A stretch of DNA of 64,000 nt, taken from an uncultured Paraglaciecola sp. GTDB lineage: Bacteria > Pseudomonadota > Gammaproteobacteria > Enterobacterales > Alteromonadaceae. The notes beneath the pieces are model-generated. The model saw only the letters and a list, made by a program, of their open reading frames with translations. It was not told the DNA's origin and searched no databases. A program made the position numbers and the translations under genes. The DNA is taken from positions 62,001 through 126,000 of the forward strand of contig NZ_CAKZKO010000138.1 in assembly GCF_937123705.1 (NCBI RefSeq), written 5' to 3'. Within the stretch, counting starts at the first letter, position 1. Each line of letters starts with the position of its first letter. Positions 56,525-64,000 of the stretch are shown piece by piece.

Positions 56525-58021
56525 ATGTCGGTGTTGTTGCATCGACCTAGCACGCTTCACTACCTAGGTATTAAAATGGCAGCGTCAGAACTGAACAACC
56601 GGTTAGACTATTTAATTAGTTACTCATCGCAACTTGTATTTGTTTGCAGCGAAAAAATTGCGCAAAAATCTCAGCTCATTGAAAGTTTCTTAACCCAGCA
56701 AAGTGAGCAAGCTGACTTAGCATTACTTACAGCACATGAATTGACACCTCTGGTCAGCTATCGAGAAAAACTGTTTCGTCAACTTATTAGTCCAAACCTA
56801 ACCGCAGACTTTAGTCGACCTTTAAATCAATTATTGGCACCACTTAACAATCAAACTGGCGCAATCTTAATCAATATTTATCAAGCTGATAAGTTACCAA
56901 ACAAGCTTGTAAAGGAATTATGGGATCTGGTGTTACAAAGCCGCTTTGCTAAAAACAAACACCTTCTCAATGTACTTCTTATCGGTGATTCAGAGTGGGC
57001 GGAATCTACTAAGCTAAGTTTGGGCTGTAACACAAAAGACCAACCCATAGTGTTAAACACTCAAATTGAGTTTCAATATCCTGAAACCCATGAATTTTCT
57101 GACCTTGAATCCTTCCTTCAAAATACACGTCAACAATTTGCGCAACGTGTACAAGAACGCCAGGTACAACTGAGCGAGTCAAAACCTAAGCCACGCTTAA
57201 ATAAATTGTGGATCAAGCTTACTTTTGGTCTAATTTTTTTAGGGCTTTTTGCGGTTATAGTGAACTGGCAATATCCTCTAAAAATTAAAGATATGCAGTC
57301 CTATTTTGCCACCAAAATTGTAACGCCTAAGCCATTGAGCAACGCCTCAAAAGATACAATATCAAAGAAACCAGTCACTAACACGGGCCAAGAAGTCGAG
57401 CCACAAGTAGTTAGCACTGCTCCTTTAACCAGCACTAAAGATATTTTAATTACAGATTGGAGCAGCGCCAGTGCAAAACTCGTAAGACAGCCTAACCATG
57501 CACAGTTAGCATCCAATATAATCGAACATCCAAAAGATATTCAGGCACAGCCATCCCAAGAACAAGCACTGCAATCTCCTAACCTAAACCCTAACTTACA
57601 ACGACAAACAAGAAGTATCCAAGGTGATGGAACTGAAAGTAGGATGGCTGCAATAACCAAGCACCAACCAGCCCTTTTAGAGAAAGCAAATATAACTCAA
57701 GAGAGAAATTCGCTACAGACTGAGCCTAGTTTACTGTTGGCGCTGCCTACAGAGCATTTTGTTATCCAAATAGCCGCTATGGCTAATCTCCAAGCATTGC
57801 AAGACTTTGTCGCTATTGAACAATTAAGCCATCAACTATGGTTGTATAAAACCCAACGCTACGGTGCAGATTGGTTTGTTCTAGTGAAGAACCAAGACTT
57901 TGCTTCTATGGAAGAAGCCAGAGTAGCCATTACTCAATTGCATGCTTCCTTGCGGCTAAATGCGCCTTTTGTTAAAAGTCTACGGCAAGTCAAACAAGAA
58001 ATAAGTATCACAAAGTCCTAA
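56525..58021 (+). CDS. damX: DamX-like SPOR-domain membrane protein
   Basis: The 498-residue protein has an N-terminal part (1-225) that resembles a degenerate AAA-type domain, one membrane helix (about 229-248), a Gln/Thr-rich linker and a C-terminal SPOR domain (HFVIQIAAMANLQALQDFVA through VKSLRQVK). SPOR domains bind denuded septal glycan, so a division role is expected. Its position between aroB and dam supports DamX. ATG 56525 is preferred over GTG 56522. Confidence 0.88.
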   Translation: MSVLLHRPSTLHYLGIKMAASELNNRLDYLISYSSQLVFVCSEKIAQKSQLIESFLTQQSEQADLALLTAHELTPLVSYREKLFRQLISPNLTADFSRPLNQLLAPLNNQTGAILINIYQADKLPNKLVKELWDLVLQSRFAKNKHLLNVLLIGDSEWAESTKLSLGCNTKDQPIVLNTQIEFQYPETHEFSDLESFLQNTRQQFAQRVQERQVQLSESKPKPRLNKLWIKLTFGLIFLGLFAVIVNWQYPLKIKDMQSYFATKIVTPKPLSNASKDTISKKPVTNTGQEVEPQVVSTAPLTSTKDILITDWSSASAKLVRQPNHAQLASNIIEHPKDIQAQPSQEQALQSPNLNPNLQRQTRSIQGDGTESRMAAITKHQPALLEKANITQERNSLQTEPSLLLALPTEHFVIQIAAMANLQALQDFVAIEQLSHQLWLYKTQRYGADWFVLVKNQDFASMEEARVAITQLHASLRLNAPFVKSLRQVKQEISITKS

Positions 58022-58082
58022 GCTATTTGTTGTTTGTACTCGGTGCCGTTACAATTCGGCCTGACAAATTTGCAGCTCCGAC

Positions 58083-58931
58083 TTGGTTGAAACATTGGCA
58101 GTAACAAAAGATAAGAAAAACAGAGCCTTTTTAAAATGGGCCGGGGGCAAATACAGCCTAATGGAAGACATTAACGCAAGACTTCCAAAGGCTAAGAAAC
58201 TCATTGAACCTTTCGTTGGTGCCGGTTCGGTATTTCTTAACACCCAGTATTCTAAATATTTACTTAATGATATTAACCCCGACCTTATCAATTTGTACAA
58301 TATTGTTAAGCACCAAGGTGCAGCTTACATAAAAGACAGCATAAAGCTGTTTACCCCAGACTATAACGACGAACTTCGCTACTACCACATAAGGCAAAGC
58401 TTTAATGAAAGTGAAGATATCTATGAGCGAGCGGTGTATTTTCTATACTTAAACCGCCACGGTTACAATGGCTTGTGCAGATATAACAATAGCGGAAAAT
58501 TCAACGTTCCTTTTGGTAGATATAAGGCCCCTTATTTTCCAGAAAAAGAGCTTGAGTACTTTTCCGAGAAAGCACGGTTGGCCACTTTTACGTGCGAGCC
58601 TTTTGAGAAAATGTTTACCAGAGCGCGAAAAGGCTCAGTAATATATTGTGATCCGCCTTATGCGCCTATTAGCAAAACCGCTATGTTTAATAGTTATGCA
58701 ACAGGTGGCTTTACCCTAGACAACCAGATAAAACTGGCATCATTGGCTCGGCATGCAGGTTACACTCGTGAAATTCCAGTATTGGTAAGCAATCACGACA
58801 CAGAGTTTACCCGAGATATTTATCAGCACGCCGATATAACCAAGCTACAAGTGAGCCGTTTTATCAGTCAAAACGGCAACGCTAGATTAAAAGTTGCTGA
58901 ACTATTGGCGCTCTATCAAAACTCAATTTGA
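58083..58931 (+). CDS. dam: DNA adenine methyltransferase Dam
   Basis: Dam methylates adenine in GATC. Motifs in order: FLKWAGGK and FVGAGSVFLN (SAM binding), the target-recognition region with NRHGYNGLCRYN, and the catalytic DPPY in YCDPPYAP. The 282-residue length is normal. No ATG precedes the essential WAGGK motif, so the start must be TTG at 58083 or 58095, with only a weak ribosome site, implying low expression. It overlaps the convergent small gene by 9 nt. Confidence 0.95.
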   Translation: MVETLAVTKDKKNRAFLKWAGGKYSLMEDINARLPKAKKLIEPFVGAGSVFLNTQYSKYLLNDINPDLINLYNIVKHQGAAYIKDSIKLFTPDYNDELRYYHIRQSFNESEDIYERAVYFLYLNRHGYNGLCRYNNSGKFNVPFGRYKAPYFPEKELEYFSEKARLATFTCEPFEKMFTRARKGSVIYCDPPYAPISKTAMFNSYATGGFTLDNQIKLASLARHAGYTREIPVLVSNHDTEFTRDIYQHADITKLQVSRFISQNGNARLKVAELLALYQNSI

Positions 58932-59246
58932 ATTAACGGGATTGGCTGGATGAATGACTTCATTATTTCCAGTACGAGACAGCAGCTCAAGTAAATCAAT
59001 AAAATGAAATTGATAAGAACTTGACCCCCCAGCAAACCATTCAGACCAACTTATTTCTTGGGTCTGCTGGGAAGCACATCTATTGGCAGGGTGGCTGACT
59101 GGCAGCCCTTGAGCAAGCTCTAGGTTTTCAATGTGGCTGCAATAACTATTAACATCAACAAACAAAGTCTGGGACATATTAAAAAAAGCGAGAGCCGTTA
59201 ACGTTACCCCAGCAAGAGTAAATAGCGATTTTGGCTTCGTATTCAT
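58923..59246 (-). CDS. small exported or membrane-anchored protein, unknown
   Basis: The 107-residue product has an N-terminal hydrophobic segment (about residues 8-26) serving as signal or anchor, then a polar region with Cys36 and Cys58. No family is recognised. The 3' end overlaps the end of dam by 9 nt in the opposite direction. It and the next gene interrupt the usual dam-rpe order. Confidence 0.55.
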   Translation of the reverse strand: MNTKPKSLFTLAGVTLTALAFFNMSQTLFVDVNSYCSHIENLELAQGLPVSHPANRCASQQTQEISWSEWFAGGSSSYQFHFIDLLELLSRTGNNEVIHPANPVNSN

Positions 59247-59366
59247 AGTTTTATCCCGTTGACTTAATTTGTTACATTATACCATATGCAAACAGCAACA
59301 ACCGCATTTCAACTGATTTACTGTGCGCCTTACCGTATACTGATTAGTAATACGCCTTAAACCGCT

Positions 59367-60011
59367 TTAAAGATCAAATGATTTACTTAGAGAAAAATAC
59401 ATCGCCTCATCGTCATCAAGATCAGAACCACTGAAGATAACTCCTACACCTAAATCAAAACCGCCAACTTCTGTCCCATAGGCCACTTCTAAGTATTCTC
59501 CTGCGAAGTCTTGCCCATAGATACCAACAGTAGCGGTAAAGCCATTCTTCTCAAGGGAAACAGTAGTGAATGAATAATCTCCTTCTGTTGCTGCCTTGTC
59601 ACCTACTAGCCCGTCCCATTTGCCTTGATTATAACTAACACTAAACATCCCAAAGCCGGCATTTAAATTGATTTCATTGTATGCAGAGTCAAAGTCACCT
59701 GTATATTGATAACTCGTAACTCCAACTCCTAATGAAAGGCCGTTATCCAGTTCAAAGCCATAGCCACCGTAAAGATCAACTTCCAAGCCATCAGCTACAT
59801 CTGCAACCCAAGTTCCTAGGCTAAAACCACCATTTTCATAATCCAAACCAACATTGGCTGAACCACTGCCGGTTTGCTGAATACCTCGATAGTGATATTC
59901 AGAAACATAGCCGACTTTTGCGCTCAAGCTGCCCTCAGCAAGTGCCAGTTGACTCACCCCATATGTCAATAGAATAGCGCTAGACATTAATGTTCTGTTT
60001 AAGGTTTTCAT
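59367..60011 (-). CDS. TorF family putative porin
   Basis: The 214-residue protein has a signal peptide (MKTLNRTLMSSAILLTYGVS, cut near LALA) and alternating beta-strand sequence. It carries the TorF-type opening LSAKVGYVSEYHYRGIQQTG and ends with a strand closing in Phe-Asp-Leu, typical of outer-membrane beta barrels. The substrate is unknown. It is transcribed opposite to rpe; the 276-bp region between them contains both promoters, which I could not define. Confidence 0.85.
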   Translation of the reverse strand: MKTLNRTLMSSAILLTYGVSQLALAEGSLSAKVGYVSEYHYRGIQQTGSGSANVGLDYENGGFSLGTWVADVADGLEVDLYGGYGFELDNGLSLGVGVTSYQYTGDFDSAYNEINLNAGFGMFSVSYNQGKWDGLVGDKAATEGDYSFTTVSLEKNGFTATVGIYGQDFAGEYLEVAYGTEVGGFDLGVGVIFSGSDLDDDEAMYFSLSKSFDL

Positions 60012-60287
60012 AAGTTTTCTCCGATTGTTTTCATATTTGATGAAGCACTTAACGCAAATCCAATGCCTAGATGTAACAAACCAAGATATTTAATCAAAAC
60101 TTAAACTAAGTATTTGTTTTTAATATAATTATTTAATCATTATCCATTTGAATTTTATGGCTTTTTTCTTTTTTTAATCAATACAATGCACTATGAGTGA
60201 ACAAATCATCACTTATGGTGCAGACAGTGCGCTTTTGTCTATTCGTTTTTTTCTGTAAAATATCGCTTTTTACTAGCGGGGAAAATA

Positions 60288-60959
60288 ATGAAGCCTTATT
60301 TGATCGCACCTTCAATCTTGTCAGCCAACTTTACTAAGCTAGGTGAAGAAGTCGATAAAGTACTAGAAGCAGGTGCTGATGTGGTGCACTTCGACGTCAT
60401 GGACAACCATTATGTACCCAATTTGACTATTGGCCCGCTCGTTTGCCAAGCTTTGCGCAAACATGGTGTAACGGCAGATATCGACGTCCACTTAATGGTG
60501 CAACCTGTTGATGATATGATAAAACAGTTTGCTGATGCTGGAGCCAGTTACATCAGCTTTCACCCAGAAGCATCCCAGCATGTGGATAGGAGTTTACAGT
60601 TGATTATCGATTCTGGCTGCAAACCTGGTTTAGTTTTCAATCCTGCGACGCCCTTACAGCTACTCGATCATGTCATGGACAAGTTACATCATATTTTACT
60701 GATGTCAGTCAACCCAGGCTTTGGTGGTCAATCTTTTATCCCACACAGTCTAGATAAGCTTAAACAAACTCGTGCCTTAATTGATGAATCTGGACTCGAT
60801 ATACGATTAGAAATTGACGGCGGCGTAAAAATCGATAATATTCGCGCCATTGCAGCAGCAGGTGCCGATATGTTTGTAGCTGGCTCTGCTATTTTTGGTG
60901 AAGCAAATTATCAAAAAGTAATAGAACAAATGCGCACTGAACTTGCTTTAGTGAATTAG
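60288..60959 (+). CDS. rpe: ribulose-phosphate 3-epimerase
   Basis: Rpe interconverts ribulose 5-phosphate and xylulose 5-phosphate. The 223-residue TIM barrel shows [16 protein letters not shown], the metal/catalytic [28 protein letters not shown] and EIDGGVK. The gene normally found next, gph, is missing; trpS follows after 60 nt. Confidence 0.97.
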   Translation: MKPYLIAPSILSANFTKLGEEVDKVLEAGADVVHFDVMDNHYVPNLTIGPLVCQALRKHGVTADIDVHLMVQPVDDMIKQFADAGASYISFHPEASQHVDRSLQLIIDSGCKPGLVFNPATPLQLLDHVMDKLHHILLMSVNPGFGGQSFIPHSLDKLKQTRALIDESGLDIRLEIDGGVKIDNIRAIAAAGADMFVAGSAIFGEANYQKVIEQMRTELALVN

Positions 60960-61019
60960 CCTTAGGTTTGGATAACCAGCTATTTTTTTCAACATAAAAT
61001 ATAAGTAGAACAACTCAAG

Positions 61020-62024
61020 ATGACTAAACCTATTGTACTTAGTGGCTGCCAGCCTTCAGGACAACTTTCCATTGGTAATTATATGGGAGCACTACGTCAG
61101 TGGGTCAATATGCAAGACGATTATGACTGCTTGTATATGCTGGTTGATTTACACGCAATTACCGTAAGGCAAGATCCTAAAGCGTTACATCAAGCTTGTT
61201 TAGATGGCTTAGCACTATATATTGCTTGCGGCATCGATCCAGCCAAAAGTACAGTTTTCATGCAATCTCATGTCCCTGAACATGCGCAATTAGCTTGGTT
61301 GATGAATTGCTATACGCAGATGGGTGAACTAAATCGCATGACACAGTTTAAGGATAAGTCAGCGAAGAATGTGTCAAATATCAATGCCGGTTTGTATTCT
61401 TATCCGGTTTTAATGGCCGCAGACATTTTGTTGTATCAGGCCAATCAAGTACCCGTTGGCGACGACCAAAAACAACATCTGGAACTCGCAAGGGATATAG
61501 CCACGCGGTTTAACAATGTATACGGCGAAACATTCAGTATACCTGATCCCTATATTCCGGAGTTTGGTGCGCGAGTAATGAGCTTGCAAGATCCAACCAA
61601 AAAGATGTCTAAATCAGATGACAACGTCAATAATTTTGTAGGTTTATTGGAAGATCCAAAAAAGATCACCAAAAAAATTAAACGAGCCGTAACAGACTCT
61701 GACGACCAAGCACGTATTTATTTTGACACCGCAGAAAAACCTGGTGTCTCCAATTTGTTGAGTTTGTTGTCATGTGCAACGGGCACTTCAGTTGAAGCAT
61801 TGGTCCCTAGTTACGAAGACAAAATGTATGGACATTTAAAATCAGATGTAGCCGATGCCATTGTTGCATTACTCGAACCTATTCAGCAAAAATATCAACT
61901 GCTACGGGCTGACCAAACTGAATTGAACCGGATCATGAGCGAAGGTGCGGAAAAAGCCAGTCAACGAGCAGCTATAACCTTGGCTAAGGCCTATGAAGCG
62001 GTAGGTTTTGTCAGACGACCGTAA
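61020..62024 (+). CDS. trpS: tryptophan-tRNA ligase
   Basis: TrpS charges tRNA-Trp. The 334-residue class I synthetase has the HIGH-like [22 protein letters not shown] (KMSKS loop), [20 protein letters not shown] and the [10 protein letters not shown] segment. The length is standard. It is downstream of rpe as in the dam-rpe-gph-trpS block of E. coli, without gph. Confidence 0.97.
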   Translation: MTKPIVLSGCQPSGQLSIGNYMGALRQWVNMQDDYDCLYMLVDLHAITVRQDPKALHQACLDGLALYIACGIDPAKSTVFMQSHVPEHAQLAWLMNCYTQMGELNRMTQFKDKSAKNVSNINAGLYSYPVLMAADILLYQANQVPVGDDQKQHLELARDIATRFNNVYGETFSIPDPYIPEFGARVMSLQDPTKKMSKSDDNVNNFVGLLEDPKKITKKIKRAVTDSDDQARIYFDTAEKPGVSNLLSLLSCATGTSVEALVPSYEDKMYGHLKSDVADAIVALLEPIQQKYQLLRADQTELNRIMSEGAEKASQRAAITLAKAYEAVGFVRRP

Positions 62025-62048
62025 TTTAGTAATTGGTTAAAACAGACC

Positions 62049-62684
62049 ATGCTGCTGTTAATTGACAACTATGATTCATTTACTCACAATCTAGCGCGCT
62101 ATTTTAAAGAGTTGGGACAAGACGTAGTCGTTGTGCGTAACGATGAAATCAGCTGCCTTGAGATAGCGGAATTACACCCCAACTATTTGGTTTTGTCACC
62201 TGGCCCTTGTACCCCTGATAGCGCAGGAATAACCCTTAAAGCGATAAAACACTTTGCAGGCCTAGTTCCGATTTTAGGGGTATGTTTGGGACACCAAGCT
62301 ATAGGCCAAGTATTTGGTGCAAAGGTGATTAAAGCGCCGCAAATAAAACATGGGAAAACGTCACAAATATACCATTCCCATTCAACTTTATTTACAGATG
62401 TGGCTTTGCCCTTTAACGCTACCCGTTATCATTCCTTGATATTAGAAACAGATAGTGTTCCAAAGGACTTTAGAATAACGGCATGGTGTCATCAAAGTGA
62501 TAACATTGAAAACAACGATTTAAGCTTACAGCCACAACAAAAACAAGTTATGGCGATTGAGCATAACACTCTGCCAATTTTTGGTGTGCAATTTCATCCC
62601 GAATCTTTATTGACTGAATTTGGTCATTGCATACTTAATAATTTTCTGAACAGCTATAATAACGCTGATACAGAGAAATGGTAG
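62049..62684 (+). CDS. glutamine amidotransferase, anthranilate or aminodeoxychorismate synthase component II
   Basis: The 211-residue class I amidotransferase has LLIDNYDSFTHNLARYFKEL, LSPGPCTPDSAGI, the catalytic Cys in GVCLGHQAIGQ and the His-Glu pair in GVQFHPESLL. It supplies ammonia to chorismate-using partner enzymes. No TrpE or PabB gene is adjacent in this window, so TrpG and PabA cannot be told apart; the isolated location favours PabA. It starts 24 nt after trpS. Confidence 0.92.
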   Translation: MLLLIDNYDSFTHNLARYFKELGQDVVVVRNDEISCLEIAELHPNYLVLSPGPCTPDSAGITLKAIKHFAGLVPILGVCLGHQAIGQVFGAKVIKAPQIKHGKTSQIYHSHSTLFTDVALPFNATRYHSLILETDSVPKDFRITAWCHQSDNIENNDLSLQPQQKQVMAIEHNTLPIFGVQFHPESLLTEFGHCILNNFLNSYNNADTEKW

Positions 62685-62793
62685 TGATAGAGATTTAGCT
62701 ACTTCAATGACACATTTAATGCCAACTTAAGTGTTTTGTTACTAGATAAACATTATTAATCATCAACATCATTTTAGAAGACAATAGTAACCA

Positions 62794-63957
62794 ATGAGTT
62801 TACCAAAAAATGTAGAAGAGCTTGTTAAGGATCGTTTTGAAAGCTTATTTTTAGATATAAAAATGGCCAAACGAAGCTTGGTAATTGACGATAAACCTAA
62901 ACTTACTGCCATTGAACTTGAGCAAAGTAAAACAGCTAGAGCACTTCTCCACGTAGAAAAGCAAGCAATTCAAAAGAAGGACTTGAATGAAAAGTCCAAT
63001 CTAGACCTACTTAGCGCCATGGGGGATCAGGTCAATGCCGCCGTAGAAAAGCACCTTAAGGAAAGTCTTGAAGACACCGAGCTGTTATATTCAAAAGTAA
63101 TGGGAATAGACCATGCTTTGCCTAAGTTACTCGACTTAGCCTGTACCAAAGCCGCTACGATCTCAAAAATTGAACCGCTGGCTACCGAACTGCCTTGGCT
63201 TTATAGTGATTTAATGAAGTTTGCTAACAAACCTAGTAACCGACGCACAGATCAAACCGGTAAACCCGTATTAGTTGAAACTTTGCGAGTAGGTTTAAAT
63301 ATCTTTGGATTAGAAAACTTAACTTTTGTCCTTACCTATCTGGCTTTCAAGCGGTCGTTACCTCAAATCACCGATCCTTACCCAGAAATAAAACACAGAA
63401 TATGGGAGGAGGCCTTGGCCACCGCTATTTCTTGTAAACAAATCGCCTCTGTCGTTGGCGTTAATCAATACCAAGCTTTTTGCTTAGGCATGTTTCATAT
63501 GATGGGCAAAGTGGTTGTGACCAAATTGTATTTCAGATTATTTGAACGCGAACAGCGCAAAGCCGTTACCGAAACACAAAAAGCGCTTAAACATAATGAA
63601 CATACCGCTTTGACAAGAATGACTCCTTCGGGCCCATTTCTGAATCATTTAATCGATCAATATGCACTCGATATCAGTGCCAAACTCATTGATAATATGT
63701 CAATGCGAAGGGTATTTATCTCTCTAGCAATGCATGAAACGGCAAATGATCATGAGATATCCAGCCTGTCACCTTTGGCACTGGTATTAAAGCAGGGTAA
63801 TGCTTATGCCCAATACCGTATGTTAAAAGAGCACAACTTAATTGATCTTCAGCAGTCGAAAGACTTTATACGTACTTTAAAGATGCCGAAAGGCGCTTTA
63901 GAACTGCTGAGAAAAACAAACTTGCGCGCTCTTGATCTGAGCATCAACAACAACTAA
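62794..63957 (+). CDS. HDOD domain protein
   Basis: The 387-residue protein has a helical N-terminal region and an HDOD-type core (about residues 105-330). Recognisable segments are LPKLLDLACTKAATISKIEP, ETLRVGLNIFGLENLTFVLT and QAFCLGMFHMMGKVVV, where the HD dyad of true phosphohydrolases is missing (MFHMMG). HDOD proteins are regulatory and non-catalytic; the target is unknown. The remaining 43 bases of the window contain no feature. Confidence 0.82.
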   Translation: MSLPKNVEELVKDRFESLFLDIKMAKRSLVIDDKPKLTAIELEQSKTARALLHVEKQAIQKKDLNEKSNLDLLSAMGDQVNAAVEKHLKESLEDTELLYSKVMGIDHALPKLLDLACTKAATISKIEPLATELPWLYSDLMKFANKPSNRRTDQTGKPVLVETLRVGLNIFGLENLTFVLTYLAFKRSLPQITDPYPEIKHRIWEEALATAISCKQIASVVGVNQYQAFCLGMFHMMGKVVVTKLYFRLFEREQRKAVTETQKALKHNEHTALTRMTPSGPFLNHLIDQYALDISAKLIDNMSMRRVFISLAMHETANDHEISSLSPLALVLKQGNAYAQYRMLKEHNLIDLQQSKDFIRTLKMPKGALELLRKTNLRALDLSINNN

Positions 63958-64000
63958 TTTTTTTAAGCATATTCATGCAACAACGGCAGAACCACTAAAA

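Overview
The window is a chromosome segment of a low-GC gammaproteobacterium, most likely order Alteromonadales, family Alteromonadaceae (Paraglaciecola/Glaciecola-like). The evidence is gene order and protein similarity recalled from memory: ftsB-ispD-ispF-truD-pcm-(DUF368)-nlpD-rpoS, obgE-rpmA-rplU facing ispB, rpsF-rpsR-rplI, groES-groEL, and mrcA divergent from pilMNOPQ-aroK-aroB-damX-dam, then rpe and trpS. No phylogeny could be run.

Layout. 0.1-6.2 kb: division, isoprenoid, tRNA-modification, protein-repair and envelope genes ending in rpoS. 6.3-12.7 kb: tpx, folA, obgE, rpmA, rplU (all minus), ispB (plus), and a minus-strand ECF sigma / putative anti-sigma / DUF4097 exported-protein operon. 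12.8-13.6 kb: a decayed stretch with a small membrane-protein gene, a broken ORF and a truncated ornithine-cyclodeaminase-like gene. 13.6-32.6 kb: a nonribosomal peptide synthetase (NRPS) cluster, made of a minus-strand phosphopantetheinyl transferase and a tight plus-strand operon of nine genes. 32.6-33.8 kb: MOSC and DUF4287/DUF5655 genes. 33.8-35.0 kb: ribosomal proteins L9, S18 and S6. 35.3-37.5 kb: a small island bracketed by two inverted copies of a roughly 290-bp hairpin-containing repeat; it holds a ParD-like antitoxin, a frameshifted ParE-like toxin and an unknown protein, and lies next to a tRNA-Arg(TCG). 37.8-47.3 kb: mixed accessory and housekeeping genes (unknown protein, MipA/OmpV, groESL behind a sigma-32-type promoter, M24 peptidase, SNF2-helicase remnant, LysE exporter, a 26-bp inverted-repeat element, XRE-type membrane regulator, malic enzyme). 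47.3-64 kb: core block from PBP1A and the type IV pilus genes to shikimate genes, dam, rpe, trpS, a glutamine amidotransferase and an HDOD protein.

The NRPS cluster is the most unusual part. A free-standing adenylation (A) enzyme, a free-standing carrier protein and an acyl-CoA-dehydrogenase-like flavoenzyme form a cassette like the one that makes pyrrolyl-type starter units from PCP-bound proline. NRPS-B (C-A-PCP-E) has an Asn-like A-domain code, and its A domain is interrupted after motif A8 by a PP-loop ATPase domain with paired Cys motifs. NRPS-C is split over three adjacent ORFs: C plus A core; a guanidinoacetate-methyltransferase-like enzyme; and A C-terminal subdomain-PCP-E. The methyltransferase thus occupies the same A8-A9 site, but as a separate polypeptide. 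NRPS-A is C-PCP-TE with no A domain, and its thioesterase has Cys in place of the usual nucleophile Ser and Asn in place of the usual Asp. By domain logic the order is starter cassette, NRPS-B, NRPS-C, NRPS-A. The product is inferred only: an acylated short peptide with two D residues, one derived from Asn and possibly modified by the PP-loop domain. No exporter or pathway-specific regulator gene is visible.
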